Shown here: positions 1 to 7,725 of the stretch, one piece after another | How the letters are laid out: each line of letters opens with the position of its first letter | Position numbering within the stretch: the stretch's first letter is position 1 | Assembly (NCBI GenBank): GCA_963842515.1 | Contig: CAWJGO010000005.1 | Coordinates: forward strand, 62,001-126,000 | Direction of reading: 5' to 3' | Source: CADEED01 sp963842515 | GTDB taxonomy: Bacteria > Pseudomonadota > Gammaproteobacteria > Steroidobacterales > Steroidobacteraceae | DNA length: 64,000 nucleotides | Made by a program: the position numbers and the translations under genes | Notes under the pieces: model-generated | The model's input: the letters and a program-made list of their open reading frames with translations, nothing else | Told to the model about the DNA's origin: nothing | Databases searched by the model: none

Positions 1-327
1 GAGAACGCCGCGGGATTCGATTTCGTGAAGATGGTGCCGGTGAGCTGGGATGAGACGCGGTTTCTGCAGGGTGGCATCGACGACTATGTGGTGGTGGCGC
101 GCCGCAAGGGTGCGGACTGGTACATCGGCGTCATGGGCAATGAGAAGCCGCATTCCATTTCGGTGCCCCTGAAATTCCTCGGCGCCGGCAAGTTCAAGGC
201 GAAGATCTGGCAGGACGGCGCGACGCCGACCACGCTGCGCGAAAGCGCGGCAGAGGTGTCGGCGGCGGATTCGCTCGAGCTGAAGCTCGCGCCGTCGGGC
301 GGTGCCGCGGTGCGGCTTACACGCTAA
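1..327 (+). CDS. C-terminal part of a GH97 family glycoside hydrolase (5' end outside window)
   Basis: The frame is open from base 1 and ends at TAA 325-327, giving 108 residues of a protein that starts before the window. The visible part (VPVSWDETRFLQGG, then VVVARRKGADWYIGVMGN) matches the C-terminal beta-sandwich of GH97 retaining or inverting alpha-glycosidases (SusB-like), which act in the periplasm on alpha-linked oligosaccharides. The catalytic barrel is not visible, so substrate and mechanism cannot be judged. The stop codon directly abuts the left inverted repeat of the following transposase element. Confidence 0.75.
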   Translation, partial: ENAAGFDFVKMVPVSWDETRFLQGGIDDYVVVARRKGADWYIGVMGNEKPHSISVPLKFLGAGKFKAKIWQDGATPTTLRESAAEVSAADSLELKLAPSGGAAVRLTR

Positions 328-368
328 TGGGGACATTCCTGATTTCCTAGGAAATAGGGACGCGGCTC
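326..368 (+). repeat. Left 43-bp inverted repeat of the RAYT element
   Basis: This 43-bp segment reappears in reverse complement at 1114-1156 with a single mismatch (42/43). Its core ATTTCCTAGGAAAT (342-355) is itself a perfect palindrome. Such palindromic, REP-like termini next to a Y1 transposase are typical of RAYT/REPtron units. It begins inside the stop codon of the GH97 gene. Confidence 0.85.
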
Positions 369-457
369 ATTTCAGCGCCGAGTTTGGGCCCGAAACTCGA
401 TGCTTTCGCGAGAATGCGCGCTGCGTGAAACTGACTACGCCGCGATACTGTTGGCGG

Positions 458-1135
458 ATGCCAAGGTCGGCCCGGTCGATTGTCGCCAATCATTGTTATC
501 ACCTCATAAACCGCGGTAACAGGAAGGCAACGGTTTTTCACGAACCGCCGGACTATCAGCAATTCCTGGCGCTCATCGCTCGCGCGCAAGAACGCCTGCA
601 CTTGCCGATTCTTGCCGCGTGTCTGATGCCGAACCACGTGCATTTCGTCATAAGGCCGGCACACGCGGCCGACGTCGCACGCTGGGCGCACTGGATGTTC
701 ACGACGCATGTCCGCTGGTATCACGCGAAATACGCCACTACGGGGCGCATCTGGCAAGGACGCTTCAAGGCTTTCGCGGTCCAGGAAGACCACCATTTGC
801 TGAGCCTGATGCGCTACGTCGAGCGAAATGCTTTGCGCGCCCGGTTGGTCGAGCGTGCAGAGGATTGGCAATGGGGCAGCCTTGCATGGCGACGTGCTCC
901 GATATCGCCGGTGTCGTTGACGGAATCCCCCGTTCCCTTGCCGTCGTACTGGCGCCAGTTCACCAACGATCCGCAAACCGCCGTGGAACTCGCTGAGATT
1001 CGCGCATGTGTGAACCGACAACGGCCATTCGGCTCGCCTGACTGGGTGGTGAATCAGGTAGGGGCGCTCGGCCTGGAATCCTCGCTCAGGTCAGTCGGAC
1101 GCCCGCGCAATTCGAGCCGCGTCCCTAATTCCTAG
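458..1135 (+). CDS. REP-associated tyrosine transposase (RAYT, Y1_Tnp family)
   Basis: A 225-residue protein starting MPRSARSIVANHCYHLINRGN, the usual N-terminus of RAYT proteins; the longer open frame from 302 is upstream read-through and 458 is the chosen start. The HUH metal-binding motif is visible as PNHVHFVI (about residues 57-64). A candidate nucleophilic tyrosine lies in MRYVERNALRARLV, and the conserved RIWQGRF block is present. The family nicks and rejoins single-stranded REP palindromes. Its own TAG stop (1133-1135) lies inside the core of the right inverted repeat, so gene and repeat are physically fused. It appears intact. Confidence 0.9.
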   Translation: MPRSARSIVANHCYHLINRGNRKATVFHEPPDYQQFLALIARAQERLHLPILAACLMPNHVHFVIRPAHAADVARWAHWMFTTHVRWYHAKYATTGRIWQGRFKAFAVQEDHHLLSLMRYVERNALRARLVERAEDWQWGSLAWRRAPISPVSLTESPVPLPSYWRQFTNDPQTAVELAEIRACVNRQRPFGSPDWVVNQVGALGLESSLRSVGRPRNSSRVPNS

Positions 1136-1156
1136 GAAATCAGGAATGTCCCCATT
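1114..1156 (-). repeat. Right 43-bp inverted repeat of the RAYT element
   Basis: Reverse complement of 326-368 with one substitution. It contains the transposase stop codon and ends two bases inside the hemD stop codon on the other strand. The central TTCCTAGGAA palindrome is retained. Confidence 0.85.
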
Positions 1157-1997
1157 AAGCGAGGCCGGAATGATCCTTGTCTTTCTTCGCGCCTAACTGC
1201 TCGCTGAGTGCGACCACCAGCGGCTTCATGAACCATGAATGCTCCGGGCTCGAGGCAACCTCGAAACCCGCGGCGCGGATCGCCTCGGCGACGATGGGGC
1301 CCACTGCCGCAATTTTCGTCCGCGTCAATGCGCGGCGTACGAGCGGGGCGGGGTGCTGCGTCACCAGGCGCTCGATCTGCAACTTGCTGGTGAACGCGAT
1401 GGCGTCCACCTCGCCGGCCGCCATGCGTTCGAGCAGCGCGTGCACCGTGGCGTCGTCGGCGGCGTTGCCGTAGATGTATGGCGCCACGGTGGTCACCTGC
1501 GCATTGCGCTCACGCAGGAATCGCATGAGCGTGAGATTGGGATCGTTGCCATACAACTGCACAGCCATGCGGCGGCCTTCGAGCGTGTGCGCCGACAGCG
1601 CGCGGATCACGCCTGCAGTGGTTGGCTCGGCGGCTTCGATGCCAGGCTTGAGCCCGAGCACGCGCAAGGCGCGCGCGGGCTTGGGGCCGCGCGTGATGGT
1701 GCGCAACTTGCCGAGGCCTTCGACGAAGCGCGGTTTCAAGGAAGGATCGTGCTTGTCGATGCAGCTCAGGATTCGCGTGAGGCCTTCGCCGGTGATCAAT
1801 ACGAAATCGTCGAAGCCGCCCTCGGCAAGATTCACGACGAAGGCCAGGACCTGGGCGCTGTGCGGCGAATCGTAAATGGTGACCAGGGGACACTGAAGCA
1901 CTTTCGCGCCACGCCGTTCGAGCAATGCGCTGAACACTTTCAGCTCGCGCATCTCGGGTACGGCAATCGTCTTGCCCTGCAGATTCCAGTCGATCAT
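1155..1997 (-). CDS. hemD: Uroporphyrinogen-III synthase (HemD family)
   Basis: A 280-residue single-domain protein. Its two alpha/beta halves and the motifs FDDFVLITGEGLTRIL, YGNDPNLTLMRFLRE, DAIAFTSKLQIERL and TKIAAVGPIVAEAIRAAGFEV match HemD, which cyclises hydroxymethylbilane to uroporphyrinogen III, the branch point to heme and siroheme. It stands alone, with no hemC or hemX beside it, and is divergent from the nitrate transport genes. It may therefore be a paralogue serving siroheme for assimilatory nitrite reductase; this role is inferred from position only. Starts at ATG 1997-1995. Confidence 0.82.
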   Translation of the reverse strand: MIDWNLQGKTIAVPEMRELKVFSALLERRGAKVLQCPLVTIYDSPHSAQVLAFVVNLAEGGFDDFVLITGEGLTRILSCIDKHDPSLKPRFVEGLGKLRTITRGPKPARALRVLGLKPGIEAAEPTTAGVIRALSAHTLEGRRMAVQLYGNDPNLTLMRFLRERNAQVTTVAPYIYGNAADDATVHALLERMAAGEVDAIAFTSKLQIERLVTQHPAPLVRRALTRTKIAAVGPIVAEAIRAAGFEVASSPEHSWFMKPLVVALSEQLGAKKDKDHSGLA

Positions 1998-2057
1998 CGG
2001 GGCAGGACAATATCACCTCATTCGGGCCTTTGAGCGCCCGGACGCCTAAGGCTTTTC

Positions 2058-2106
2058 TGCACCGGTTTGCGCAACACGGTGCACCCCTGCGCCGCGTTTC
2101 GGTGCA
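2058..2106. promoter_or_regulatory. Candidate NtrC-type enhancer half-sites upstream of the nrt operon
   Basis: The half-site TGCACC occurs at 2058-2063 and GGTGCA at 2078-2083 and 2101-2106, with TGCGCC at 2088-2093. NtrC sites have the form TGCACC-N5-GGTGCA. Here the arms match but the spacers are 14 and 7 bases, so this is only a candidate. The sites lie about 50-100 bp upstream of the sigma54-type promoter, the normal distance for enhancers. Confidence 0.45.
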
Positions 2107-2156
2107 GGAGGCATGAAGCGGGGGCGCGGCTGCAAAAAAGCACCCCAAAAAATCGA

Positions 2157-2172
2157 TGGCATGCGGATTGCT
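2157..2172 (+). promoter_or_regulatory. Sigma54 (RpoN) -24/-12 promoter of the nrt operon
   Basis: The sequence TGGCATG-CGGA-TTGCT matches the RpoN consensus TGGCAYG-N4-TTGCW, with GG at 2158-2159 and GC at 2170-2171 separated by exactly 10 bp. Predicted transcription start is near 2182, leaving a leader of about 36 nt to the GTG start of nrtA at 2218. RpoN control of nitrate uptake is well known in proteobacteria. Confidence 0.75.
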
Positions 2173-2217
2173 TTACCTCACCCGCGCGTCTTCCGCGCCA
2201 GGCAGAGGAAGTTAGTA

Positions 2218-3606
2218 GTGACCAAGTGTCGACTGTCTATTGTCATGTCCGGGCTCATCGCGAGCGTCATTGCCACCCTGTTCGCCGCCAGCGCCTCGGC
2301 GGCCGGCAAGGGCCCGGAGAAAGAACAGCTCAAGCTCGGCTTCATCAAACTCACCGACATGGCGCCGCTCGCCATCGCCTACGAAAAAGGATTCTTTGAA
2401 GACGAAGGCCTGTACGTCACGCTCGAGCCGCAGGCCAACTGGAAGGTCATCCTCGACCGCGTGATCACCGGCGAGCTCGACGGCGCGCACATGCTCGCCG
2501 GCCAGCCGCTCGGCGCATCGGCCGGCATCGGCACGAAAGCGGATGTGGTCACCGGCTTCAGCATGGATTTGAACGGCAACGCGATCACCGTTTCCAACGA
2601 GGTCTGGGCTCTCATGAAGACCGGCCTCGCTACCGACGACAAAGGGCTGCCCAAACATCCGATCCCCGCTGCGGCTCTCAAGCCGGCGCTGGAAAAATTC
2701 AAGGCGGCGGGTAAATCGTTCAAGATGGCCATGGTTTTCCCGGTGTCCACGCACAACTACGAGCTTCGCTACTGGCTCGCGGCCGGCGGTATCAGTCCCG
2801 GGTTCTATTCGCCGGCTGACGTGACTGGTCAGACGCGCGCCGACATCCTCATTTCGGTGACACCGCCGCCGCAGATGCCGGCCACTCTCGAGGCCGGCAC
2901 CATCAACGGCTACTCGGTGGGTGAGCCCTGGAACCAGCAGGCCATCTTCAAGGGCGTCGGCGTGCCGGTGATCACCGACTACGAAATCTGGAAAAACAAT
3001 CCCGAGAAAGTGTTCGGCGTGACCAAGGCATTCGCCGACAGGAATCCGCGCACCCACATCGCACTCATCAAGGCAATGCTGCGCGCGGCAATGTGGCTGG
3101 ACGCGAACAATGGCGCCAATCGCAAAGAGGCGGCGCAGATCCTCTCGCGTCCCGAGTATGTCGGCGCCGACTATCGCGTGATCGCCAACAGCATGACCGG
3201 CACCTTCGAATACGCCCGCGGCGACAAGCGCGCATTGCCCGATTTCAACGTGTTCTTCAGGTACCACGCTAACTACCCGTTCTACTCCGACGCGATCTGG
3301 TATCTCACGCAGATGCGCCGCTGGGGACAGATCCCCGAAGCGAAGCCCGACGCGTGGTACGCCGAGACGGCCAGGAAAGTGTATCGCCCCGACGTGTTCA
3401 TCGAAGCGGCCAAGGAACTGATCGCCGAGAAGAAAGCCAACGCGGCGGATTTCGACTTTGCGAGCGATGGCTTCCGCGTCCCCACCAAGGATTTCATAGA
3501 CGGCGTCGAATACGATGGACGCAAGCCGAATGCGTACATTGAGAAGCTGGTCCTTGGGCTCAAGGGCCAGCAGAAGATCGAGAACGGCGATGTCGTTGGC
3601 AAGTAA
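2218..3606 (+). CDS. nrtA: Nitrate/nitrite ABC transporter substrate-binding protein (NrtA/CmpA family)
   Basis: A 462-residue periplasmic binding protein. The GTG start at 2218 is chosen because it has AGAGGA upstream and gives a clean signal peptide ending SASAAG. The mature part begins with KLGFIKLTDMAPLAIAYEKG, then FFEDEGLYVTLEPQ and the GELDGAHMLAGQPLG block, all hallmarks of NrtA/CmpA/NasF proteins that bind nitrate, nitrite or bicarbonate. Nitrate is favoured because of the FNT channel, the kinase-phosphatase gene and the RpoN promoter nearby. The permease gene starts 17 nt before its stop, implying translational coupling. Confidence 0.88.
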   Translation: MTKCRLSIVMSGLIASVIATLFAASASAAGKGPEKEQLKLGFIKLTDMAPLAIAYEKGFFEDEGLYVTLEPQANWKVILDRVITGELDGAHMLAGQPLGASAGIGTKADVVTGFSMDLNGNAITVSNEVWALMKTGLATDDKGLPKHPIPAAALKPALEKFKAAGKSFKMAMVFPVSTHNYELRYWLAAGGISPGFYSPADVTGQTRADILISVTPPPQMPATLEAGTINGYSVGEPWNQQAIFKGVGVPVITDYEIWKNNPEKVFGVTKAFADRNPRTHIALIKAMLRAAMWLDANNGANRKEAAQILSRPEYVGADYRVIANSMTGTFEYARGDKRALPDFNVFFRYHANYPFYSDAIWYLTQMRRWGQIPEAKPDAWYAETARKVYRPDVFIEAAKELIAEKKANAADFDFASDGFRVPTKDFIDGVEYDGRKPNAYIEKLVLGLKGQQKIENGDVVGK

Positions 3607-4735
3607 CGTGAAGGCTCAGGGGCCTGCGTTGCCCCTTGACCCACCAGCTGCTGCAGTCGCCGCGAAGCCGGCGCCCGCCGCGGCCGCGCCGGCGAAGCCC
3701 GCCTTCCCGCGCCTCAACGCAGGCGTAGACGCGGCGATCCGGGTGCTGTCGCTGATCGGCCTCGGGTTCCTCAAACCCATCGTCGCCATCTGTCGCGGTG
3801 AAGACCCCCGCGTTCACATGCGCCAGTTATGGCTGGATCTTGGCGCGCCCATCGTCGCCATCGCCGCGTTCCTGCTGGTATGGAGCCAGGTCTCACAGGG
3901 AATTCAGACCAGCCTCGGGCAGATTCCAGGCCCCACGGCGGTGTGGGAGCAGACCAGGGCGTTGTGGGCCGACCACCGGGTGCAACGGGAGAAGGCGGTC
4001 GCCTTCTACGAGCGCCAGGAGCAGCGCAATGCCGAGAAGCTGGCCGCGGATCCCACCACCGACATGACGGTGCGCAAATACACCGGCAAGCCAACCTACA
4101 TCGATCAGATCTTCACCAGCCTGAAGACAGTATTCGCCGGATTCCTGCTGGCAACGATCATCGCCGTGCCGCTCGGCATCCTGTGCGGCGCCAGCAAGAC
4201 CTTCAACGCGATGTTCAATCCGCTGATACAGCTCTTCAAGCCGGTCTCGCCACTCGCCTGGCTGCCGATCGTGACGATGATCGTCAGTGCCGTGTACGTC
4301 ACGGCCGATCCCATGTTCGACAAGTCGTTCATCAACTCCGCCGTCACCGTCACGCTGTGTTCGCTGTGGCCGACGGTCATCAACACCGCGGTGGGCGTGG
4401 GGTCCATCGATCGCGACCTGCTCAATGTCGCGCGTGTGCTGCGGCTCAAGCGCAGCACGCAGTTGACGAAGCTCGTGCTGCCCTCGGCGCTGCCGTACAT
4501 CTTTACCGGCATGCGCCTCTCGCTCGGGGTGGGCTGGATGGTGCTGATCGCGGCGGAAATGCTGGCGCAGAACCCCGGGCTCGGAAAATTCGTCTGGGAC
4601 GAGTTCCAGAACGGCAGCTCCGAATCGCTGAGCCGCATCCTGGTGGCGGTGTTCACCATAGGTATCATCGGTTTCCTGCTGGATCGCGTGATGCTGGCGC
4701 TGCAGAGCTCGTTCACCTATGGGCCGACGCGGTGA
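3590..4735 (+). CDS. nrtB: Nitrate ABC transporter permease (NrtB family)
   Basis: A 381-residue inner-membrane permease with a Pro/Ala-rich N-terminal tail (about residues 10-45), a first membrane segment near APIVAIAAFLLVWSQV, then a soluble charged insert (ADHRVQREKAVAFYERQEQR) and the BPD_transp_1 core from KTVFAGFLLATIIAVPLGIL onward. The ATPase contact loop is around LLNVARVLRLKRSTQL. This layout is typical of NrtB/NasE. ATG 3590 is preferred; a GTG at 3608 just after the nrtA stop is the alternative. Its TGA overlaps the GTG start of the ATPase gene by 4 nt. Confidence 0.87.
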   Translation: MSLASNVKAQGPALPLDPPAAAVAAKPAPAAAAPAKPAFPRLNAGVDAAIRVLSLIGLGFLKPIVAICRGEDPRVHMRQLWLDLGAPIVAIAAFLLVWSQVSQGIQTSLGQIPGPTAVWEQTRALWADHRVQREKAVAFYERQEQRNAEKLAADPTTDMTVRKYTGKPTYIDQIFTSLKTVFAGFLLATIIAVPLGILCGASKTFNAMFNPLIQLFKPVSPLAWLPIVTMIVSAVYVTADPMFDKSFINSAVTVTLCSLWPTVINTAVGVGSIDRDLLNVARVLRLKRSTQLTKLVLPSALPYIFTGMRLSLGVGWMVLIAAEMLAQNPGLGKFVWDEFQNGSSESLSRILVAVFTIGIIGFLLDRVMLALQSSFTYGPTR

Positions 4736-6405
4736 GCCATCTCGAGCTGCGCAACGTCTCGAAGAGTTACGGCGGCACCGAGGTGCTGTCGAACATCAAC
4801 CTTTCCATCGAGGAAGGCGAGTTCGTCGCGCTGATTGGATTCTCGGGGTCCGGCAAGACGACGCTCATGTCCATCCTGGCCGGGCTCGTCCAGCCCGATG
4901 CGGGTGAAGTGCGGTTGCGCGGCGAGCCGGCCGGCGCTGCCGGACCCGATCGCGGTGTGGTGTTCCAGAGTTATTCGCTGATGCCGTGGCTCACGGTGTT
5001 CGAAAACGTGGCGCTAGCCGTGGACACGGTTTTCGCGACGCACAGCAAACAGGAACGGCGCGCACGTACGGAAAAATACGTCCGCATGGTGGGCCTGGGC
5101 CACGCCACCGACCGCCGCCCCGCGGAACTGTCGGGCGGCATGCGTCAGCGTGTCGCCGTGGCGCGCGCGCTCGCCATCAACCCGGAATTCCTGCTGCTCG
5201 ACGAGCCGCTGTCGGCGCTGGACGCACTGACGCGCGCCAAGCTGCAGGACGAAATCGAATCCATCTGGCGCGAAGAAAAGAAAACCGTCGTGCTGGTGAC
5301 CAACGACGTGGATGAGGCGTTGCTGCTGGCGGATCGCATCATCCCGCTCACGCCCGGCCCGCGCGCCACGCTCGGTCCCGAATTCCTCGTAAACCTGGTG
5401 CGCCCTCGCAATCGCAAGGACGTGAACCACGATCCGCTCTATCGCCAGCTACGCGCCACCATCACCCAGTACCTGCTGGACGTCGAAGCGGAGAGGCCGG
5501 TCGCCGCGGAAGGGTCGATCCAGTTGCCGGACGTGGTGCCCATCACCTCGGCGGATTTCCTGCCCAAGGCCGTACGCGCGGCCAACAAGCCGCGGCCGCT
5601 CGACAATCCCGACAAGTACGTTGAGTTCTACAACGTCCACAAGGTCTATCCGACGCCCAAAGGTCCGCTGACGGTGGTGGAGGGTTTCCAGCTCGACATC
5701 AAGCGCGGCGAGTGCGTTTCGCTCATCGGGCACTCGGGTTGCGGCAAGTCCACGGCGCTGTCGATGTGCGCGGGACTCACCGATGTGTCCGATGGTGGCA
5801 TCACCCTCGATGGCCGCGAAGTCACGAGCGCGGGTCCGGATCGCGGTGTGGTGTTCCAGGCGCCGAACCTGCTGTCGTGGCTCACCGCGCGGCAGAACGT
5901 GGCACTGGGAGTGGACCGCGTGTACCCGCACGCGAGCAAAGCCGAGCGCTGCGACATCGTCGACTACTACCTCAATCGCGTGGGTCTCGCCGACTCCCTC
6001 GACAAGCCCGCGCGCGCCATGTCGAACGGCATGCGTCAGCGCGTCGGTCTCGCGCGAGCTTTCGCGCTGTCGCCGAAATTGCTGCTGCTCGATGAGCCCT
6101 TCGGCATGCTCGACGCGCTGACGCGTTGGGACTTGCAGGAGGTCCTCATGGACATTCTCAAGCGAACCAAGATCACCGCCATCTGCGTCACGCACGACGT
6201 AGACGAAGCCATCCTGGTCGCCGACCGCGTGATCATGATGACCAACGGCCCGCGCGCCCGCATCGGCAAGGTCATGCAGGTCGACCTGCCGCGGCCGCGT
6301 ACCCGCAAGATGCTGCTCGAGCACCCGCGGTATTACGCCTATCGAGAAGAGCTATTGAGCTTTCTGGAAGAGTACGAGCACGGTGCGGGGAACCGTGCCG
6401 CCTAA
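4732..6405 (+). CDS. Tandem double-ATPase subunit of the nitrate ABC transporter (NrtC-NrtD-like fusion)
   Basis: One 557-residue polypeptide holding two complete ABC ATPases. Domain 1 (about 1-240) has Walker A GFSGSGKTT (K42), signature LSGGMRQR (133-140) and Walker B LLLDEP (D157, E158), but its switch histidine is Asn191 (VTNDVDEA). Domain 2 (about 295-540) has Walker A GHSGCGKST (K339), Walker B D454/E455 and a normal H488 (VTHDVDEA), but its signature reads MSNGMRQR (430-437). A linker of roughly 55 residues joins them. Cyanobacterial NrtC instead fuses one ATPase to an NrtA-like domain, which is absent here. The GTG start overlaps the nrtB stop by 4 nt. Confidence 0.88.
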   Translation: MSHLELRNVSKSYGGTEVLSNINLSIEEGEFVALIGFSGSGKTTLMSILAGLVQPDAGEVRLRGEPAGAAGPDRGVVFQSYSLMPWLTVFENVALAVDTVFATHSKQERRARTEKYVRMVGLGHATDRRPAELSGGMRQRVAVARALAINPEFLLLDEPLSALDALTRAKLQDEIESIWREEKKTVVLVTNDVDEALLLADRIIPLTPGPRATLGPEFLVNLVRPRNRKDVNHDPLYRQLRATITQYLLDVEAERPVAAEGSIQLPDVVPITSADFLPKAVRAANKPRPLDNPDKYVEFYNVHKVYPTPKGPLTVVEGFQLDIKRGECVSLIGHSGCGKSTALSMCAGLTDVSDGGITLDGREVTSAGPDRGVVFQAPNLLSWLTARQNVALGVDRVYPHASKAERCDIVDYYLNRVGLADSLDKPARAMSNGMRQRVGLARAFALSPKLLLLDEPFGMLDALTRWDLQEVLMDILKRTKITAICVTHDVDEAILVADRVIMMTNGPRARIGKVMQVDLPRPRTRKMLLEHPRYYAYREELLSFLEEYEHGAGNRAA

Positions 6406-6426
6406 CAACGACATTGGGAGTTTTCG

Positions 6427-7698
6427 ATGAGGATCTGCACACGATCGCGATTTGCCGCCCTGGGAATGATCCTGGCGACCGGCGCTGCTCAGGCCGACGG
6501 GCTCGCTCCGATCAAGGGAGCCTTCGGTGAAACCAAGCCGATTATCGATACGCGCCTGCGCATGGAGAATGTCGAGCAGGATGGCATCGCTGAAGACGCC
6601 CATGCGCTCACGTTGCGGGCGCGCCTGGGACTCGAGACCGGCAAGGCGTGGAACACGTCGTTGCTGCTCGAGGGCGAAGCGGTGGTGCCGATCGAGGACA
6701 ACTACCGTGCGGACCCGGCGCAGCCCGTGAATGCCGCATACCCGGTGGTGCCCGATCGCGAAGGGTACGAGATCAACCGGTTTGCGCTCACCAACACCAG
6801 CCTGCCGGGCACGACGATGACGCTCGGCCGTCAGCGCATCCTGATCGACGATCAACGCTTCATCGGCAACTCCGGTTGGCGCCAGAACGAGCAGACCTTC
6901 GACGCGCTCCGCATGGTGAACCGCAGCGTCACGAACCTCGTGCTCGACGCCACGTACCTCAATCGCGTCAATCGTGTCAACGGACCGGAATCGCCGCAGG
7001 GCGCGTATCACGGCGACGGCTTCCTGCTGAATGCCGGGTACCAGACCAGGCTCGGCAAGATCAGCGCCTTCAGCTATCTACTCGATTTCGACGCCATCAC
7101 GAACATTCCGGCGGGCATCAACCCGGTTCGCGATTCGACGTCGACCTATGGATTGCGATTCGCTGGCGACAAGCCGATCGGCAAGATCAAGGTGGCCTAC
7201 GCGGCGTCATACGCTACGCAGACCGATGCCGGCGACAATCCGCTCGATTTCGATCTCGGCTACAAGTTCGCCGAGGTCACCGCCAGCTTCCGGCAGTTCG
7301 GCTTCGGACTCGGCACGGAGATCATGGAGGGCAACGGTCTGCCGGGTCTCGCGGGCAAGGGGTTCACCACGCCGCTCGGCACTCTGCACAAGTTCCAGGG
7401 CTGGGCCGACAAGTTCCTGACCACGCCGGCGAACGGCCTCGAAGATCTGTACGCCACGGCCAGCATCACCCTGAAGGGCGTCGCCAGTCTCGACACGCTC
7501 GGTTTCCTCGCGAGCTACCACGACTACAACGCGGAAGCGATCTCCGCCGACTACGGTGAAGAATGGAATCTCTCGCTCGCCGCCAAACACAAGCGCTTCA
7601 ACCTGATGCTGAAGTACGCCGACTACCGCCAGGGCAGCGTGCCGACCGCCGGGCGCGACACCGAGAAGTTGTGGGCGCAGCTCGAGTTCATCTGGTAA
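6427..7698 (+). CDS. Outer-membrane porin, alginate-export-like beta barrel
   Basis: A 423-residue protein with a signal peptide (cleavage near GAAQA-DG), then many short amphipathic strands. Conserved blocks ETKPIIDTRLRMENV and TMTLGRQRILIDDQRFIGN resemble the alginate_exp (AlgE-like) porin family, and it ends with a C-terminal aromatic (EFIW) as expected for BAM-targeted barrels. A GGGAG site precedes ATG 6427. Lying between the ABC transporter and the FNT channel, it plausibly lets nitrate or nitrite cross the outer membrane; its true substrate is not visible in the sequence. Confidence 0.75.
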   Translation: MRICTRSRFAALGMILATGAAQADGLAPIKGAFGETKPIIDTRLRMENVEQDGIAEDAHALTLRARLGLETGKAWNTSLLLEGEAVVPIEDNYRADPAQPVNAAYPVVPDREGYEINRFALTNTSLPGTTMTLGRQRILIDDQRFIGNSGWRQNEQTFDALRMVNRSVTNLVLDATYLNRVNRVNGPESPQGAYHGDGFLLNAGYQTRLGKISAFSYLLDFDAITNIPAGINPVRDSTSTYGLRFAGDKPIGKIKVAYAASYATQTDAGDNPLDFDLGYKFAEVTASFRQFGFGLGTEIMEGNGLPGLAGKGFTTPLGTLHKFQGWADKFLTTPANGLEDLYATASITLKGVASLDTLGFLASYHDYNAEAISADYGEEWNLSLAAKHKRFNLMLKYADYRQGSVPTAGRDTEKLWAQLEFIW

Positions 7699-7725
7699 TC
7701 ACCGTTAGTTAGAGAGGAGGAATCG

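Larger units (their letters stand above)
326..1156 (+). mobile_element. Compact RAYT/REP-type transposable unit between two convergent genes
   Basis: An 831-bp unit consisting of a single transposase gene bounded by near-perfect 43-bp inverted repeats. Both flanking genes (GH97 on the plus strand, hemD on the minus strand) end with a TAA that overlaps the outermost bases of the unit, so it sits exactly in the convergent gap and disrupts neither reading frame. No obvious target duplication is visible. Confidence 0.75.

Noticed and set aside
347..1021. Long minus-strand open frame opposite the RAYT gene
   Set aside because: No family resemblance and no start signals; it is the mirror of a GC-rich coding frame.
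2040..2182. Hairpins before nrtA as a NasT/NasR-type RNA antiterminator leader
   Set aside because: The predicted sigma54 transcription start (about 2182) is downstream of the hairpins, so they would not be transcribed; DNA half-sites are the better reading.
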